From positions 67,597,407 to 67,661,406 of the forward strand of contig OX638372.1 of the NCBI GenBank assembly GCA_951812925.1: DNA of 64,000 nucleotides, read 5' to 3'. The notes under the pieces were generated by a model. That model was not told where the DNA came from and made no database searches. It saw only the letters and a program-made list of their open reading frames with translations. How positions within the stretch are numbered: the first letter of the stretch is position 1; every line of letters begins with the position of its first letter. Of this stretch, positions 39,701-49,880 are shown piece by piece. A program made the position numbers and the translations under genes. The DNA comes from Calliopum simillimum (Eukaryota > Arthropoda > Insecta > Diptera > Lauxaniidae).

Positions 39701-42700
39701 CCCTTACTAGTTTTTTCTTAAAATATTGTGTACTCAACACCATGAATTTCAATAAAATCACATCTCACAAATTTAAAATGTCAAAAGTTACATATGGGCA
39801 TATCCGAAATAAATTCAACCAAGAGAAAAATTTGAAAGTTGCCGTAAAAGCGCATTTCACCGTTATCCATTTCTTTAAAACTTAAAAGCCGGAGATGTGA
39901 CCCTTTTCAAAATTCATGATTCAATTTTAAATATACATCTTTTGGTGTAAGCGTCATATCTCTATAGCTTTTAGATGCAGAAAGAGATATACAATCGAAA
40001 ATCAACCCTTGTACGTTTCAAATTGCATTTAAAAGACCAACTTATCTTAATCAAGTTGAAATACTCAAGCACTTATTAGCATTAATCATAGTAATGAGCT
40101 ATAATTTGATAAACTCGGACAAGAGGGCCTGGTACCTCCCATATATACAAAAGTTTCAAAATGCTATACAGTCATTCCATGCCTAGCGTAGCAAGATCTG
40201 CCACACTTCTTCCTTTGCACCTTCTTTGCACTTTTTTTACTTTTTAGGATATATCTCAGAGAAAAAAAAAAATTACATCGGTGGAATAAAAATTGCGTTT
40301 TGAAGAGAAAGACTGGAACTTTTAACCGCCTTACCACGTTTTAAAAATAGCAAAAAACTGTGTTACCGAAAAGCTCTTTTGTTCTTGTGCACATTTCAAA
40401 AACACGAAATAAACGCTACTGATACGTCTTTTTGAAAGATAATTAGAAAATTTCGGGGGAGCCTCTGAGCACCCCTACCCAAAATTTTTGTTTTTGTTTT
40501 TTGGAAAAATATTAAGAAAGACTTCAGGCCAAATCTATATGGGCATTTTTCAATTGTGAGCAGCACTTTTTCAATCCAACGCCAAAAAAAATAAAAATAA
40601 ATGTGACAAAAACGGATGCTGAAAATAAGTAAGCAGAGAAAATTTCCAACTTGTCCGTAAAGTAAAACAACTTACACTTACACTTAAAATTGTTAACTGA
40701 AAAACAGGTAAATTTTCGCAAGTTTTCCATCTAACTCAAAGAAAGCCCTAAAAAAAAAATCGTTTTTCGAGATACTACAACAACTTTTTGCTAAGATGCC
40801 GCACATGCGTCACCGAGCGTGGAGGCCATTTAAACTCTATAATTTTTAAAACTACTTAATTAAACTAAATAAAAATGTATTATCTTTCAAATAAAACATT
40901 AACTAAATGAATTTAAAAAAAAGTTATTTAACTTTCTTTATGTAGTAATATTCATCAGCCACCCTGTATTTCAATTTGCAAATTTTTGATTTATTTATTT
41001 ATTTTTGATTTATTTCTGGATTTTTTAAATTTTACAGTACAAAAACGTTTTAATTTTGTTTCTTTTTCAGAGTTCTTGCTAATCGTCTTACTTTGGATGC
41101 TCAGGGCCGTCTGATTTTGCGTGAAAATGGTAAAATTGTTTTACCATTTGAACACTTCGCAAATGCCGTAATGCTAAAACATATGTCTGGACCACATGGC
41201 TTGCATCTGAGCGTGGATGCCACAGTACGAGCTGTCATCGAATCCTACACTATTGGACGAGAAAACTTTGGCATGGAAAAGGAATTCATAATTGAAGTGG
41301 TACAATCTTGCCCCAGTCCTGCGTGTCGTTATTATAAAAATCACATTGGCTTGTCTCCTTTGCCATTTATGGATCAACAGTTTCCAGGCGTTGCTTCAGA
41401 TTTCCTACAACATTTGCCACATTTACCACCACCACCACCTCATTCACTATCAACTGGGGCTGGATCATCTGGCAGCAACAGTGGAGGCGCAAGTGGTGGC
41501 GGTTCAAGTGGTTCCGTTAATATTGGCTCTGCCGGCGGTTCTGGTGGCGGTGGAGAGGTTGACTTGACAAAATCGTCACAATCACATGGCCAACAAAAAA
41601 TGCCACCGCAATTGCAACATTTAACAAAACAGCAACAGAATAGCATTCAGTCGCAGCTGTCGCAATTAAGTGCTGTTGCTGCTGCTGCTGCTGCAGCAGC
41701 CCAACAATCACAACGAGAACGAGAACAGCAGGCAGCAGCTGTTGCTGCTGCAGCTGCTGCACATCATCAACAGCAACTGCAGCAGCAAGCACAGCAACAA
41801 GCAGCTGCAGCCGCAGCAGCTAAGCAACAACAACAACAACAACAGCAGCAACAGGCGCAACAACAAGCTGCTGCTGCGGCGGCGGCTGCTGCTGCACAAC
41901 AGCAACAACAATTGACTGCTGCTTTAATACAACAACAAAATCGAGCACTCGCACAACAAAGTTTAGAAAAGTTTAGCAATCTGAGCGCAATCGAAAAACA
42001 GCGTATCTTGCAACAACTTGATCCAAAACATTTCGATCCAATGGCTGTAGCTGCAGCAGCTGCTAATTTACAAATGCAAGGCTTAATGCAAAGTCAAGCA
42101 GCTGCTGCTGCCGCCGCAGCAGCTGCAGTTGGAAATTCGTCAGCATCATCGACTTCATCTTCATCATCTGCTGGTGGAAATGGTGCAAATATGCAGTCAT
42201 CTTCGTCATCAGCAGTCGCACATAATAATCATCAGCATGCTCATCAGCATGCTCACCAGCATGCAAGTATTAGTCCATCGGCTGTTCACTTGCCACCACC
42301 TTCACAATCACCAACAGTATCGTCGGCACACTCATCGTCGTCGTCTTCATCGTCTTCCACACATTCAACTGATCAATTGTGTCAAAAGAATGTTGTTGAG
42401 GCTTTGCGGTAAGTAAAAATACAATTCCAGCATGAAGGAGTATGGTTGTAGTAACAGGAACATGTAAAATTAAAGCGTACAAGTAAAGAAAAAAACTAAT
42501 TCAATATTGAAATGATTGAATTTGTATAAAAAAAATAACAGAAACATTATTGTAATAATTAAGCTTTTTAAAACTTCGGTTAACTTGCTAATAATGCTTG
42601 TTAGACGATAGACTCATAAACAGAATTGGGAAATTTATATTTCATTCAACTTCATTTTGTCGTCTCAGTTCTCTTTTGCAACAAACGGTGTGTTTTGGGA

Positions 42701-43558
42701 AAAATCAAAAACAAAGTTTGAATGCATCGAAATTTAAACTAAAGAGTAGTTTTCGAGATATTTGATATTCCACTTCAAAATTTTATGGAAAATTGTAACG
42801 AACTCGTTCGGTCTTCTTGGAAGCAGTCTTTTCTTCAATACGAAGCTACCTTAGGATAGAGTTTTGCCCACCACCGACAATAACGAGAAGAATAAAACTG
42901 AAACGCACGCGCTCTTGTCGTATATGCGAAAGTGAGTGTGCGTTTTCGAAGCTTGTTTCAACTACTCATTTGTCACAAAAATCGATCCAGCTTAATTGTA
43001 ATATTTGTTTCAAAAATATTGAGGTAAATTTAATTTTTTTTTTCGTAGCTCAAATTTAGAATCACTCGAATCAAATAAGGATTTATTGGCTTTGCACAAT
43101 GGGGCTTGGGGCGCTCAAGATAATCGGGAAGCGATGCTACTTGGTCAAGACAAAATAGTACGAGTATTTGCTGAACTTATGCGCAATATGGCACGAATGA
43201 AAACTTACATACGTCCTTCAATGTGTAAGCCTTATGGTAAACAGAGTGAAAGCTTACAAAAAAGTAAGTATTTTTTTATGTTGTTAAAGTCGACAATGGC
43301 TTGATTATCTTTAAAGTAAACAAATTGAATGGTAACATATCTATAATTTTTTTAGCTCTTCTCGATACAATTCAAGTTGTTCAAACATTACGCACTTGCT
43401 TGCCAGCTCCGCATATACCGGTGACATCATGGAAAAGCGAAAGCGAAAAGCCAACGAATGGAGGTGCTGCTGCTGGTGTGCCAAGTAACCTTGGCATTGT
43501 TGCAGGTAATGGCACAGGTAATCTTGTACCAAATAGAGTGGAAAATTTAAGTAATTAG
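33730..43558 (+). CDS. LisH-like, Gln/Ala-rich conserved protein, five exons, 709 aa as read
   Basis: Exons 33730-33741, 33797-34158, 41071-42408, 43049-43263 and 43356-43558 join in frame with GT/AG introns. Order: MNNLDHVKNFYPENYKLDL; a Gly/Ser linker (about 31-77); a LisH-like pair of helices, EKLYMLLQLYLQNKGWNPSA (about 83-102); a conserved block LRENGKIVLPFEHFANAVML through RAVIESYTIGRENFGMEKEF (about 140-220); a low-complexity Gln/Ala/Ser/His region (about 300-560); and a second helical block, HNGAWGAQDNREAMLLGQDK through LLDTIQVVQTLRTCLPAPHI (about 583-665). It resembles nuclear or RNA-associated scaffold proteins but no enzyme motif is visible and I do not recognise the family. The stop at 43556-43558 may not be final: GCAGGTAATGG and ACAGGTAATC just before it could be donors. 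Confidence 0.8.
33797..34158 (+). CDS. LisH-like gene, exon 2
   Basis: Acceptor CTCCAG at 33796. Runs DHVKNFYPENYK to AAYLQ, with donor GTATGT at 34159. The reading frame stays open past the donor only as chance AT-rich sequence. Confidence 0.85.
34662..34887. mobile_element. MITE TATAGCCTTATCATGGAAGC, copy 1
   Basis: Ends TATAGCCTTATCATGGAAGC and the inverted CTTTCATGGTAAGGCTATTA, with subterminal CCGAATGACTGATTTTCAAC. A relative at 49686-49880 carries CCCTATCATACATGACGAAA and GAGTGACAGATTTTCAACTG. Non-coding. Confidence 0.65.
35054..35476. repeat. Inner foldback with CACGACGTGCCTTAACC arms
   Basis: CACGACGTGCCTTAACCCGT, TTTAAATCGAACGTCGTAGC at the left are inverted at 35410-35476 (GCTACGACGTTCGATTTAAA, ACGAGTTAAGGCACGCCGTG). 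The middle contains the ATTCGATGTGTTTTGCGATG block seen at other sites. Confidence 0.75.
36131..36190. repeat. Fragment of the AGAGTTCGCC repeat start
   Basis: TTAGAGTTCGCCCTATGGCC and ACATTCGACCAATTCAATAT resemble the first ~60 bp of the elements at 3528 and 20092. The rest of the unit is absent. Confidence 0.5.
36191..36938. other. Intronic AT-rich stretch without features
   Basis: Poly(A) runs and chance frames only. A reversed GGTTAGAATATATCAAAAAC at about 36834 recalls the recurring GTTTTTGAGATATTCTAACC phrase. Confidence 0.35.
36939..37616 (+). repeat. Rearranged repeat flanking a SINE: inverted plus direct flanks
   Basis: A sequence at 36940-37003 (TTTGCAAAGATCGACTTACA, AATGCATTTTTCTAACACAT) reappears inverted at about 37474-37548. 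The next ~65 bp (CAATTTTCTATATATAAAAA, GTCATTAAGTAACACACTTA) at 37003-37067 reappears as a direct, essentially identical copy at 37553-37616. The SINE-like sequence lies between. Confidence 0.75.
37228..37320 (+). ncRNA. tRNA-derived SINE head or tRNA pseudogene
   Basis: Contains an A-box-like GGCTGGTGCAGTGGTAACG (from 37242) and, about 35 nt on, a B-box-like GGTTCAACTCA (37288-37298), the internal RNA polymerase III promoter. The surrounding sequence pairs only poorly as a cloverleaf and continues into an unrelated tail, as in tRNA-derived SINEs. It is not a functional tRNA gene as far as I can fold it. Confidence 0.55.
38070..38915 (+). repeat. GGGCGTGGCAC-type repeat block, homologous to 57841-58985
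   Basis: Shares in order TTTTACTTGTA.GGG, AATAGCAAGTAG.CTCCC, TCAGAAAGATTACTTTATTC-like and AATATTGAATCAAAATTTTC phrases with the block at 57.9-58.7 kb, and both end near ACATACAATTTTA.CTCGTAT. A palindromic MITE (38361-38470) interrupts it. Confidence 0.7.
38361..38470. mobile_element. GGGGGTTATCGTGA palindromic MITE, 110 bp
   Basis: ATGGGGGTTATCGTGAATCA is inverted at the right as TGATTCACGATAACCCCCAA; arms are about 45 bp and nearly identical, with loop GTGCATTCTCTATT. AAT flanks both sides, a possible 3-bp target duplication. The homologous block at 57.9-58.7 kb lacks it, giving an empty-site comparison. A half copy is at 22153-22223. Confidence 0.8.
38931..39710 (+). mobile_element. Helentron/DINE-1-like element, 780 bp
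   Basis: Begins TATACCCTACACCCAGGGTA (a hairpin itself) and ends with a hairpin TTTGGCCAGGCCAAA (39679-39693), 13 nt, then CTAG at 39707-39710, followed by a T run. Inside are about three ~120-bp units (AACTCGGACAAGAGGGCGTG, GCACCTCCCATAT). The 5' block GAGTCGATATAGCCATGTCC, GTCTGTCTGGCTGGCTG is of a kind common in fly non-autonomous Helitrons. No replicase is encoded. Inverted copy at 62474-63192. Confidence 0.7.
39711..41070. other. Remainder of LisH-like intron 2
   Basis: Contains one stray GGACAAGAGGGCCTGGTACC unit (about 40118-40137) from the Helentron body; otherwise AT-rich with no recognisable element. Ends in the pyrimidine tract before exon 3. Confidence 0.4.
41071..42408 (+). CDS. 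LisH-like gene, exon 3 (conserved block and Gln/Ala region)
   Basis: Starts by completing a Gln codon, then VLANRLTLDAQGRLILRENG. After the conserved block it becomes low complexity: PPPP, Gly/Ser stretch, long CAG/CAA (Gln) and GCT/GCA (Ala) runs between about 41625 and 42130, and Ser/His runs to 42370. Donor GTAAGT at 42409. Frames on other strands here are shadows of the triplet repeats. Confidence 0.9.
43049..43263 (+). CDS. LisH-like gene, exon 4
   Basis: Acceptor TTTCGTAG. Encodes SNLESLESNKDLLALHNGAW through SMCKPYGKQSESLQK, with donor GTAAGT at 43264. Confidence 0.88.
43356..43558 (+). CDS. LisH-like gene, exon 5 (last recognised)
   Basis: Acceptor TTTTTTTAG. Encodes TLLDTIQVVQTLRTCLPAPH and a Gly/Ala/Asn-rich end, stop TAG. 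It may instead splice on at GCAGGTAATGG or ACAGGTAATC (about 43502-43520). No further exon was recognised downstream. Confidence 0.75.
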
Positions 43559-44272
43559 TGGACTGTTTGATAAATTATAAAAGCAAGTATGTATATTCCT
43601 CTAACGTTTTTATAAAGCCGTGCGTTAGAGCAGTTGATATTTTAGCTACCTATTCAAATTTTTCAGACACCCTTTAGTTGAAAAGTTTCGTTATAAAAAT
43701 TCAAGTTTTTATATTTTTTAAGGTGCAATCAAGTCTCTAAACATGTATAAGAGGAATCTCTATTGAACGGATATTTTTGGGAACCAAATTCAAGCTTAAA
43801 TAATTTGTATAAAATTTTCTTTAATCAGTGGATCCTCTCTTGAACGGACAAATCAGCTGTTTAATGTATAAATAATTTTCAGAGATGGACAAACATGCTC
43901 AGTTGTTAAATTTTTCACGAAACTAGTGATCCCCTTGCTGATCTATACAATTTTCTCGTATCAAGCTGAATATTTTATGAACTTTACTTGCTGAAGAACT
44001 TGCTAGGAAAGGGTCTTCAACTGACACAATTTCTGAATCCTATATTCTGAAACCACTTGCATTAATTAGAGCTAACATTGACCCAAAATGTATTCTGGGC
44101 TAATTTTAAATGATCAAACTTAAAAATGTGTTCTACATCGAGGGCGATACGGCGCTTAAAGAACGCATCAAATAATCTCCATAGATAGGCGAAACCTCAG
44201 AATTTTAATTGGTGTCATTACTTTACACTTTTTTATAGGCATTCCCGCGTTAAGAAGGTCACTGACGAAGGT
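43559..44272. other. Downstream of LisH-like gene; no feature seen
   Basis: AT-rich, without recognisable exon, repeat or RNA. May be 3' UTR or intron if the gene continues. Confidence 0.35.
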
Positions 44273-44644
44273 AGTGAAGAGCAAAATTAGTCTTGGTCTT
44301 AGTAATTTTTCGATACCAAGATTAAGACTGCTATGGTCTTAGTCACGATGATCATCAAGACCAAGACTGCTTTTTAGTCTTGGTAATTTATAATTAATAG
44401 GTGTGTCATGCCCCTTTCAAGCACAAGATTATCCCTAAATTCAAAATTTGGCATCTTTAAAACTGCTTTGTAAAGATAAGTTTTGGAAATTTTGAATATC
44501 CAACAATCTTTAGATATTTTTTCAAGACCAAGGTCGAGACCAATACTTAATACCTAAGAACAAGACTCAATATCGAAACCAAGACCAAGAGTCTATATCC
44601 AAGATCAAGACTGCAATGGTGTAGGTCTTGGTTTGTTCATCAGT
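44273..44644. mobile_element. MITE with 'CAAGACCAAGAC' interior, copy 2
   Basis: Begins AGTGAAGAGCAAAATTAGTC and ends GGTTTGTTCATCAGT, matching 13519-13906 in layout and motif (AGTCTTGGTCTTAGT). More diverged in the interior. Confidence 0.65.
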
Positions 44645-44835
44645 AGACATAGGAGATCTTTTCATTTCCTTTGTGAATGCCCAGCTCTGGCTAACCGACG
44701 CTACAAGGTGTTCGAAAGTCACATTATCGACTCTCTTGAAGACATCGCTCAAGAGTGTCCAAAGATATTGTATATGCCCCATGCGTCTCTGATGTCAGTT
44801 TGTATGGTGGGGGCGGGCGTACGGAAGGGTTAAAA
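44645..44835 (+). pseudogene. Jockey-type LINE tail fragment
   Basis: One frame reads FHFLCECPALANRRYKVFES HIIDSLEDIAQ, the Cys/His-containing C-terminal segment typical of jockey-clade reverse transcriptase proteins (HLLCECPALANRR..). It is directly next to the MITE and too short to be functional. Confidence 0.65.
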
Positions 44836-45509
44836 ATGGAAAAAATGTACTCGATCGCGTCAGATATTCAGAGAGGATGTTAAGTGATCCCAAGCGAAGC
44901 TCCCATTTAAAAGACTGACAATTCGGAGGTGACGCAAGCTCGTGGCGACCTTTCGAAAATGTAAAAAAAGCCATTTGGATTTACTCGAGCGCATCAGATT
45001 TTTATACAGACGGATCAGTTTGATGTCCTAGTCGTGGTGATCCTTAATCTGACGGCTGATAATTGCACAGAATCTTGAGAGAATGTTATATTAAACATTT
45101 CAAATGATCGAGCTGTTGCAGATCTATAAAACTTTAAAGTTGTAATCCACACAGTGCAAAATTTGTAAAATTGGAAAAGAAAACTTAGGATTTTTTTTTT
45201 TTTGATGATCTGGATATCCTTTTTATATTACAAAAAAACCAATATCTAAGTATGCAAATCTTTAGTAATTAGACCAAATAAAACTTAAAATAAGTTTTAG
45301 GAAATAGAACCATTTATTTAAACTAAACTTTAATGACAATTTTTGTTACTTTGGCTTGTGAAAACCGGCAATTATATTTTTTCCGTTATCTTTGAATTAT
45401 TTTCTTCAAAAAAAAAAAAAAAAAATTAGACCGCGCTCGAGAATGTCCAAATAGATCGAAAAACGGTATTTTTGAAAAAACCGAAACTAAAAAAGTAATT
45501 TTCGATTTA
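44836..45509. other. Intergenic stretch without recognised feature
   Basis: AT-rich with poly(A)/(T) runs. No protein-like frame or repeat seen. Confidence 0.35.
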
Positions 45510-45739
45510 CAGTGAACAGTGAACACTTTGCTTTCAAATTTTCCAATTCTAATTGCAACACAGCAATTCACTTTAAATAAAAAGTAATAACGCATAACTC
45601 AGTAGTCATTTATCGAGAATAATTCACCAAAATTAAAAAATGACCGGATTTTACGCGTCAAAAAAAAAAAAAAAAAAAAATAATAAACAGATATTAACAT
45701 AATTACAAAAACCAACTTTATATTACAGTTAAATTTTGG

Positions 45740-45885
45740 ATCTGTTTTCCTTAAGTCTTTAACACCACATTCAGTCTTCTAGGAATGGAATCGACCTGAT
45801 TTTTCGTAATATCAGGAGAGATTTAGCTCCACTATTCCCAAAACACCTGTTTTAGATCTTTCTCGATAAAAATTGTTTTTTCTCT
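45740..45885 (-). pseudogene. Tc1 transposase C-terminal remnant
   Basis: With three stop codons, the frame reads KDLKQVFWE, ISPDITKNQVDSIPRRLNVV, matching the last helices of Tc1 transposases (W...I......LVDSMPRRxxAV.K.KG). No catalytic motif survives. Confidence 0.65.
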
Positions 45886-45916
45886 GATTTTCCTGTATAC
45901 ATTTTTCTACAAAAGT

Positions 45917-46233
45917 TCACTATAGGCAGGGAGCCGGTGCATTTATTTTCTTTAAATCGGTGTGCCAGACCTTTGTGCCAGGATATCAGTTGGCACACCA
46001 AACTTTTCTTAAATTAAAAAAAAATTTGCAACAAAATTACATTTTTTAAATTGAAATCCGTATGAGTGCAAAATGCAATTTTCAAAAATTGCTAAAAAAT
46101 ACTAGTGCCAGGATAATTCCTGGCACACCAGGCTTAAATTGTACCTATGACCATACCCTATCGATTGATGCAAAAATTTTGAAAATCCGTGTAAATGCAC
46201 TTTTACTGTCACCGGCTCCCGGGCTACTAGGGT
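45917..46233. mobile_element. MITE with GGGAGCCGGTG ends, nested in the Tc1 relic
   Basis: CACTATAGGCAGGGAGCCGG at the left is inverted at the right (CCGGCTCCCGGGCTACTAGG). Inside, GTGCCAGGAT..TGGCACACCA occurs twice (about 45979 and 46106). Confidence 0.6.
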
Positions 46234-46636
46234 TACGATATTGGGACTGCAGGGGTAACCAAGGGTTTTAGGAGTGTGGTGTAGTAACCATTCCTTGATA
46301 ATTTATTACTTTCGCTTTATATTTTGGTCCTGGTGGCAGATTCTGTTACTTTATGCGTCGAATACAAAAATTAAACTGCAGTATAAAGTTAGTTTTTGTA
46401 ATTATATTAATATCTGTTTACTTTTTTTTGACGCATAAAATCCGATCATTTTTTAATTTTGGTAAATTATTTCTGGTTGTGTTTTGGTTTTGTTTTATCT
46501 TTATGTTTACTTCAATTCTTGATAAATGACTACTGAGTTATGTGTTATTACTTTGTATTTAAAGTGAATTGCTTTTTGCAATTAGATTTTGAAATTTTGA
46601 AAGCAAAGTGTTTACTTTATTTTGACGCTCACTGTA

Positions 46637-46850
46637 TATGTTGGTGCTGAATCCGAATCTAGTCTTGGAATTGCTTTATCAAATACGGTTTTTGAGAAAT
46701 TCTAACTTAAAAGTTCGAAAGCGCCATTTTTGAAGTTATATAGAGGACACACTAAATTTTATTAGAGATAAGATTCGGATTCAGTACCGACAAATGCATC
46801 GAAAATGACTATTTTTTTTTTTTTTTTTGGTTTGTTGTGTTTTTTTTTTT
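46637..46850. repeat. Another copy of the GAATCCGAAT / TCGAAAATGACTATTTTT inverted block
   Basis: GGTGCTGAATCCGAATCTAG at the left is inverted as GATTCGGATTCAGTACCGAC, then ATGCATCGAAAATGACTATT. It is closely similar to 6630-6816. Confidence 0.55.
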
Positions 46851-47199
46851 TTTAATGCCGTTTTTCGACCTCTTTAAAAAAATGAAAAGTTACGATTTTA
46901 GGGTTTGAAAACTTACAAAAATGCATCCATAAATGAAGCACAAGCCATGCTCAAACCGCTGATCGCTCGCCGTGATCAAAGACACCCAAGACATTTTTGA
47001 TAAAATTATATTAAATAATGCTAAAATTTTCTTAACATCCTTGCTCTTTTGACCTCTGCCTTCGAGTCTTTTGTCAAATTCCTTTAAATATGATCGCAGT
47101 CTGTTTTGAGTTGATTTAATATTGGCAAATACACACATCCAATTTTTTTTTTTCAAAAGTTATAGCGGTTTCAGTGAAACATTGTTATTTGTCATTTGC

Positions 47200-48236
47200 A
47201 AAACAATGAAAAAAAAAGAATTTCCTGTGTTGATAAAACATTGCTTTTTGATGAGAAAATCCACCGTTGAAACAAAAGTTTGATAAGCATGGTCCGGACT
47301 CTGCACTATGAAAATCGGCCTATATATTTTTTAAAAAATATAATTTTATTTAACTTCCCTGGTTACATTCAATTATGCAAACTTGTTCTTAAAATTAAAC
47401 TTAATCTGATAGGTTTGAGCTTTGGTGGCATAAGACTTGACACTTCAATTTCTTTGTGATATTTATACCACAAAATGCTTCTTCTTAATGCACTTGATTT
47501 AAACTTTGGTCTCAAATCCAGTCTTTAAACATTTCTGAAATCTGCTCCTGAATTTAATTGAAATTTTAAATTAAAATTTTAACGAACATGTCATTCTTTA
47601 AATTTCATAATTCTGAAATTTGATTTAATTATTTACAATTAACTGTTATTTTTATGTTCATTTAGTGCAAGTGCTCCTTGTATGTTTTCATGATTGACTC
47701 ATGTTTGCCAAATTTGTTAATGCGTTGCATTGATTTTATATGTAGACGAGTAATGTTTACTTGCACAAATAATGCTAAAAGCTTTTGCCCAAAATTGGCA
47801 GTAGTTCCTTAAAAAATATCCAGCAAATAGTTTTAAAGATCTTATATTGAAATTGCTTTAGATAGAAGGTGATATGTTTACAATTTTAAATGAAAATTTG
47901 ACCATGCGAAAGTTACTTTCATGACAATGCACTGTGCCACGTCGATGAAAACGATGATTAAAATTAATGAAATCCGTTTTGAATTGCTTACCCCCACCCA
48001 CCATATTCTATAGATTTATCTCCCAGCGACTTTTACCTGTTAGCAGACCTAAAAACATGCTCAGTTGAAAAAGATTTGGCTCAAAACAGGGGGTTGTCGC
48101 CGAAAAAACGCCTGTTTTGAGGCGAAATTTAAATCGTTCTACAAGAAAGTTATCGAAATGTTAAAGAAACGCTGGAATGATTGTATCGCTTTCGAACGAA
48201 GCAAAGTTTATGAATAAAGTCGATTTTGTCCAAAAA
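47200..48236 (+). pseudogene. Mariner (DD34D-type) transposase relic
   Basis: At 47205-47320 the N terminus (EFPVLIKHCFLM, then FDKHGPDSAL after a frameshift) matches mariner. At about 47885-48235, with frameshifts, HDNALCH and YSIDLSPSDFYLLADLKT match the second and third catalytic regions (HDNAPCH; YSPDLxPSDYxLF), where the third acid of the triad (SD) is kept. The sequence between them has no clear transposase match. Dead copy; terminal repeats not found. Confidence 0.75.
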
Positions 48237-49685
48237 AGTATTTTTTTTTTTTCTTATTATACCACGAACTTATAAATAATAATATAATTTTGAGTTTAAA
48301 ATCACAGAGAGAATTCAATTTTATTTTTCTTGATTTTTTTTTTTTTTTATAATAAAATGCAAACTGTCTTAAAAATTTTGGAAAAAATGTATATCTTTTT
48401 ATCCAAAACTTATTAGATGCTATGGGGTTTGGGAAAAATGTGTGGACTTCCTTTCGTCATAGCTAATGAGGAACATCTTGAGAGCCAAAATTAAACAAAA
48501 TGTAAAGTCTAAACTATTTTTTCTTCCAACTTTAAATAATAAAAATATCAAAATAATTATAAGAAATAGAAACATTCCAATAAAATTAGTTCACTCTTTT
48601 CGGGCTCTGAAGTTCTGGCAAATTTCAAGCCTCATTGATTGCGCTTTATACATACATATGAAATATCTTTGGCGCATGCTTTCAGTAATTTTTTTGAAAA
48701 TAGCTCAAATGTGCGTATCGTCATGTTTATACCCCTATACAACAAGGCTTACATTTTTCACTTTGTTTAGGTATATGTATTATAAAAATAATTTTTTATT
48801 ATACAAAATCCAAGAATTAAAAAATAAAAATCAAAAATACTCGCAATTTTTTTTTTAATAAAATACATATTTTAAGTGGTTTTGAAAACCGAACTTTGTG
48901 TGCAATTTCAACTTTAAAGTTGGGTTTGTTTTAATGTTAAAAGATATATTTTCAAACTTTTCATTGGAAAACAATAAATGCACATAATAATATAATACGT
49001 ATATATCCACGACAACCCTTAATGCAAAATTGAAAAATATAAATATCTATGAAATTAATTATATTCGTGTAGCACAAGTATTATTAAAGTATTTTAATTA
49101 TATATTTAACATATAAGCTATATATTTTCTTTTAAATGGTAGGTTTTCTTCTAAGTGCCATTTATTTTGTTTTTTAACATTTGGATTTAATGAAATATGT
49201 ATTCCTAATTTTGACTGATTAAAAATAATTAAAAAATTTATTTTATAATAAATGTTCCTACTGATAAAATTTGTGTAATTTTTTACACACATTTAAATTT
49301 TAGTTATTTAGGCGCGTTTTACTCTATTTCGGTATTAAAATTGATAAATTTTATGTTTTGAAAAGAAGTAAATTATATAAAATTAAGAAAATTGGCAATG
49401 CTGTGATATGAAAAATTATTTTATTTGCATTTTTTTGTTTCATAAAACTAAGTTTAGATTCAAAATTCGAATTTTATAAATGAGGACATTTTTATCATTG
49501 TTTGAATAGCGCAATAAAATGTAATGAATTGAAAAGAAACTACTCTGCTATGGTCTCTAATTTAATTTAATATTTTTGCGCTACGAAAAAACAGAAAAAA
49601 AAAAAACATATTCTTTTTTAAACGTAAGCTGTCAAAAGGTTTTCAGAATCTTGCAACATTGATTCATAAAAATATTTACATACTT
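48237..49685. other. Very AT-rich stretch, no gene recognised
   Basis: A 130-codon frame (48466-48858) and others are Lys/Ile/Asn/Phe-rich, as expected by chance in such DNA. No domain or repeat recognised. Confidence 0.4.
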
Positions 49686-49880
49686 AAAGCCCTATCATAC
49701 ATGACGAAACGAATCGAGTGACAGATTTTCAACTGCTTATATCTTATAAATTTAAATTTTTGTATTCAAACTTTATTCCTTGCGCTCATTATAACGCATA
49801 AGTAACAGCAAGTTATTAATACAAAGTTGATTTCAATGAGTGACTTTTAGTCTCTTTATTCATTTTGTCCCCCTCAGTAA
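49686..49880. mobile_element. MITE copy 2 (relative of 34662-34887)
   Basis: AGCCCTATCATACATGACGA and GAGTGACAGATTTTCAACTG at the left; inverted GAGTGACTTTTAGTC and TTCATTTTGTCCCCCTCAG at the right. Family shared with the copy in the LisH-like intron. Confidence 0.6.

Larger units (their letters stand above)
34159..41070 (+). other. LisH-like gene intron 2 (6.9 kb), repeat-filled
   Basis: Donor GTATGT, acceptor TTTTTCAG. Holds an inverted-repeat element with nested palindromes (34502-35828), a SINE-like tRNA sequence, repeats of the GGGCGTGGCAC type and a Helentron-like element (38931-39710). Same strand as the host gene for the SINE and Helentron. Confidence 0.8.
45510..46634 (-). mobile_element. 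Tc1-like element relic, 1.1 kb, with nested MITE
   Basis: Terminal repeats (CAGTGAACAGTGAACACTTT at the left, inverted and diverged at the right with AAGCAAAGTGTTTACT and ending CACTG) are flanked by TA (45508-45509, 46635-46636). They extend about 230 bp inward (ACAGATATTAACATAATTAC opposite GTAATTATATTAATATCTGT). On the minus strand at about 45740-45885 a decayed Tc1 transposase C terminus is seen (VDSIPRRLNVVLKT). A MITE is inserted at 45917-46233. Confidence 0.75.

Noticed and set aside
41440..42416. Several long frames in other frames and on the minus strand (Leu-, Cys- or Ser-rich)
   Set aside because: They are shadows of the CAG/CAA and GCT/GCA triplet repeats in exon 3 of the LisH-like gene.
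48466..48858. A 130-codon plus-strand frame
   Set aside because: Composition (Lys, Ile, Asn, Phe) is that of random AT-rich DNA; no motif, no start context, no neighbours.
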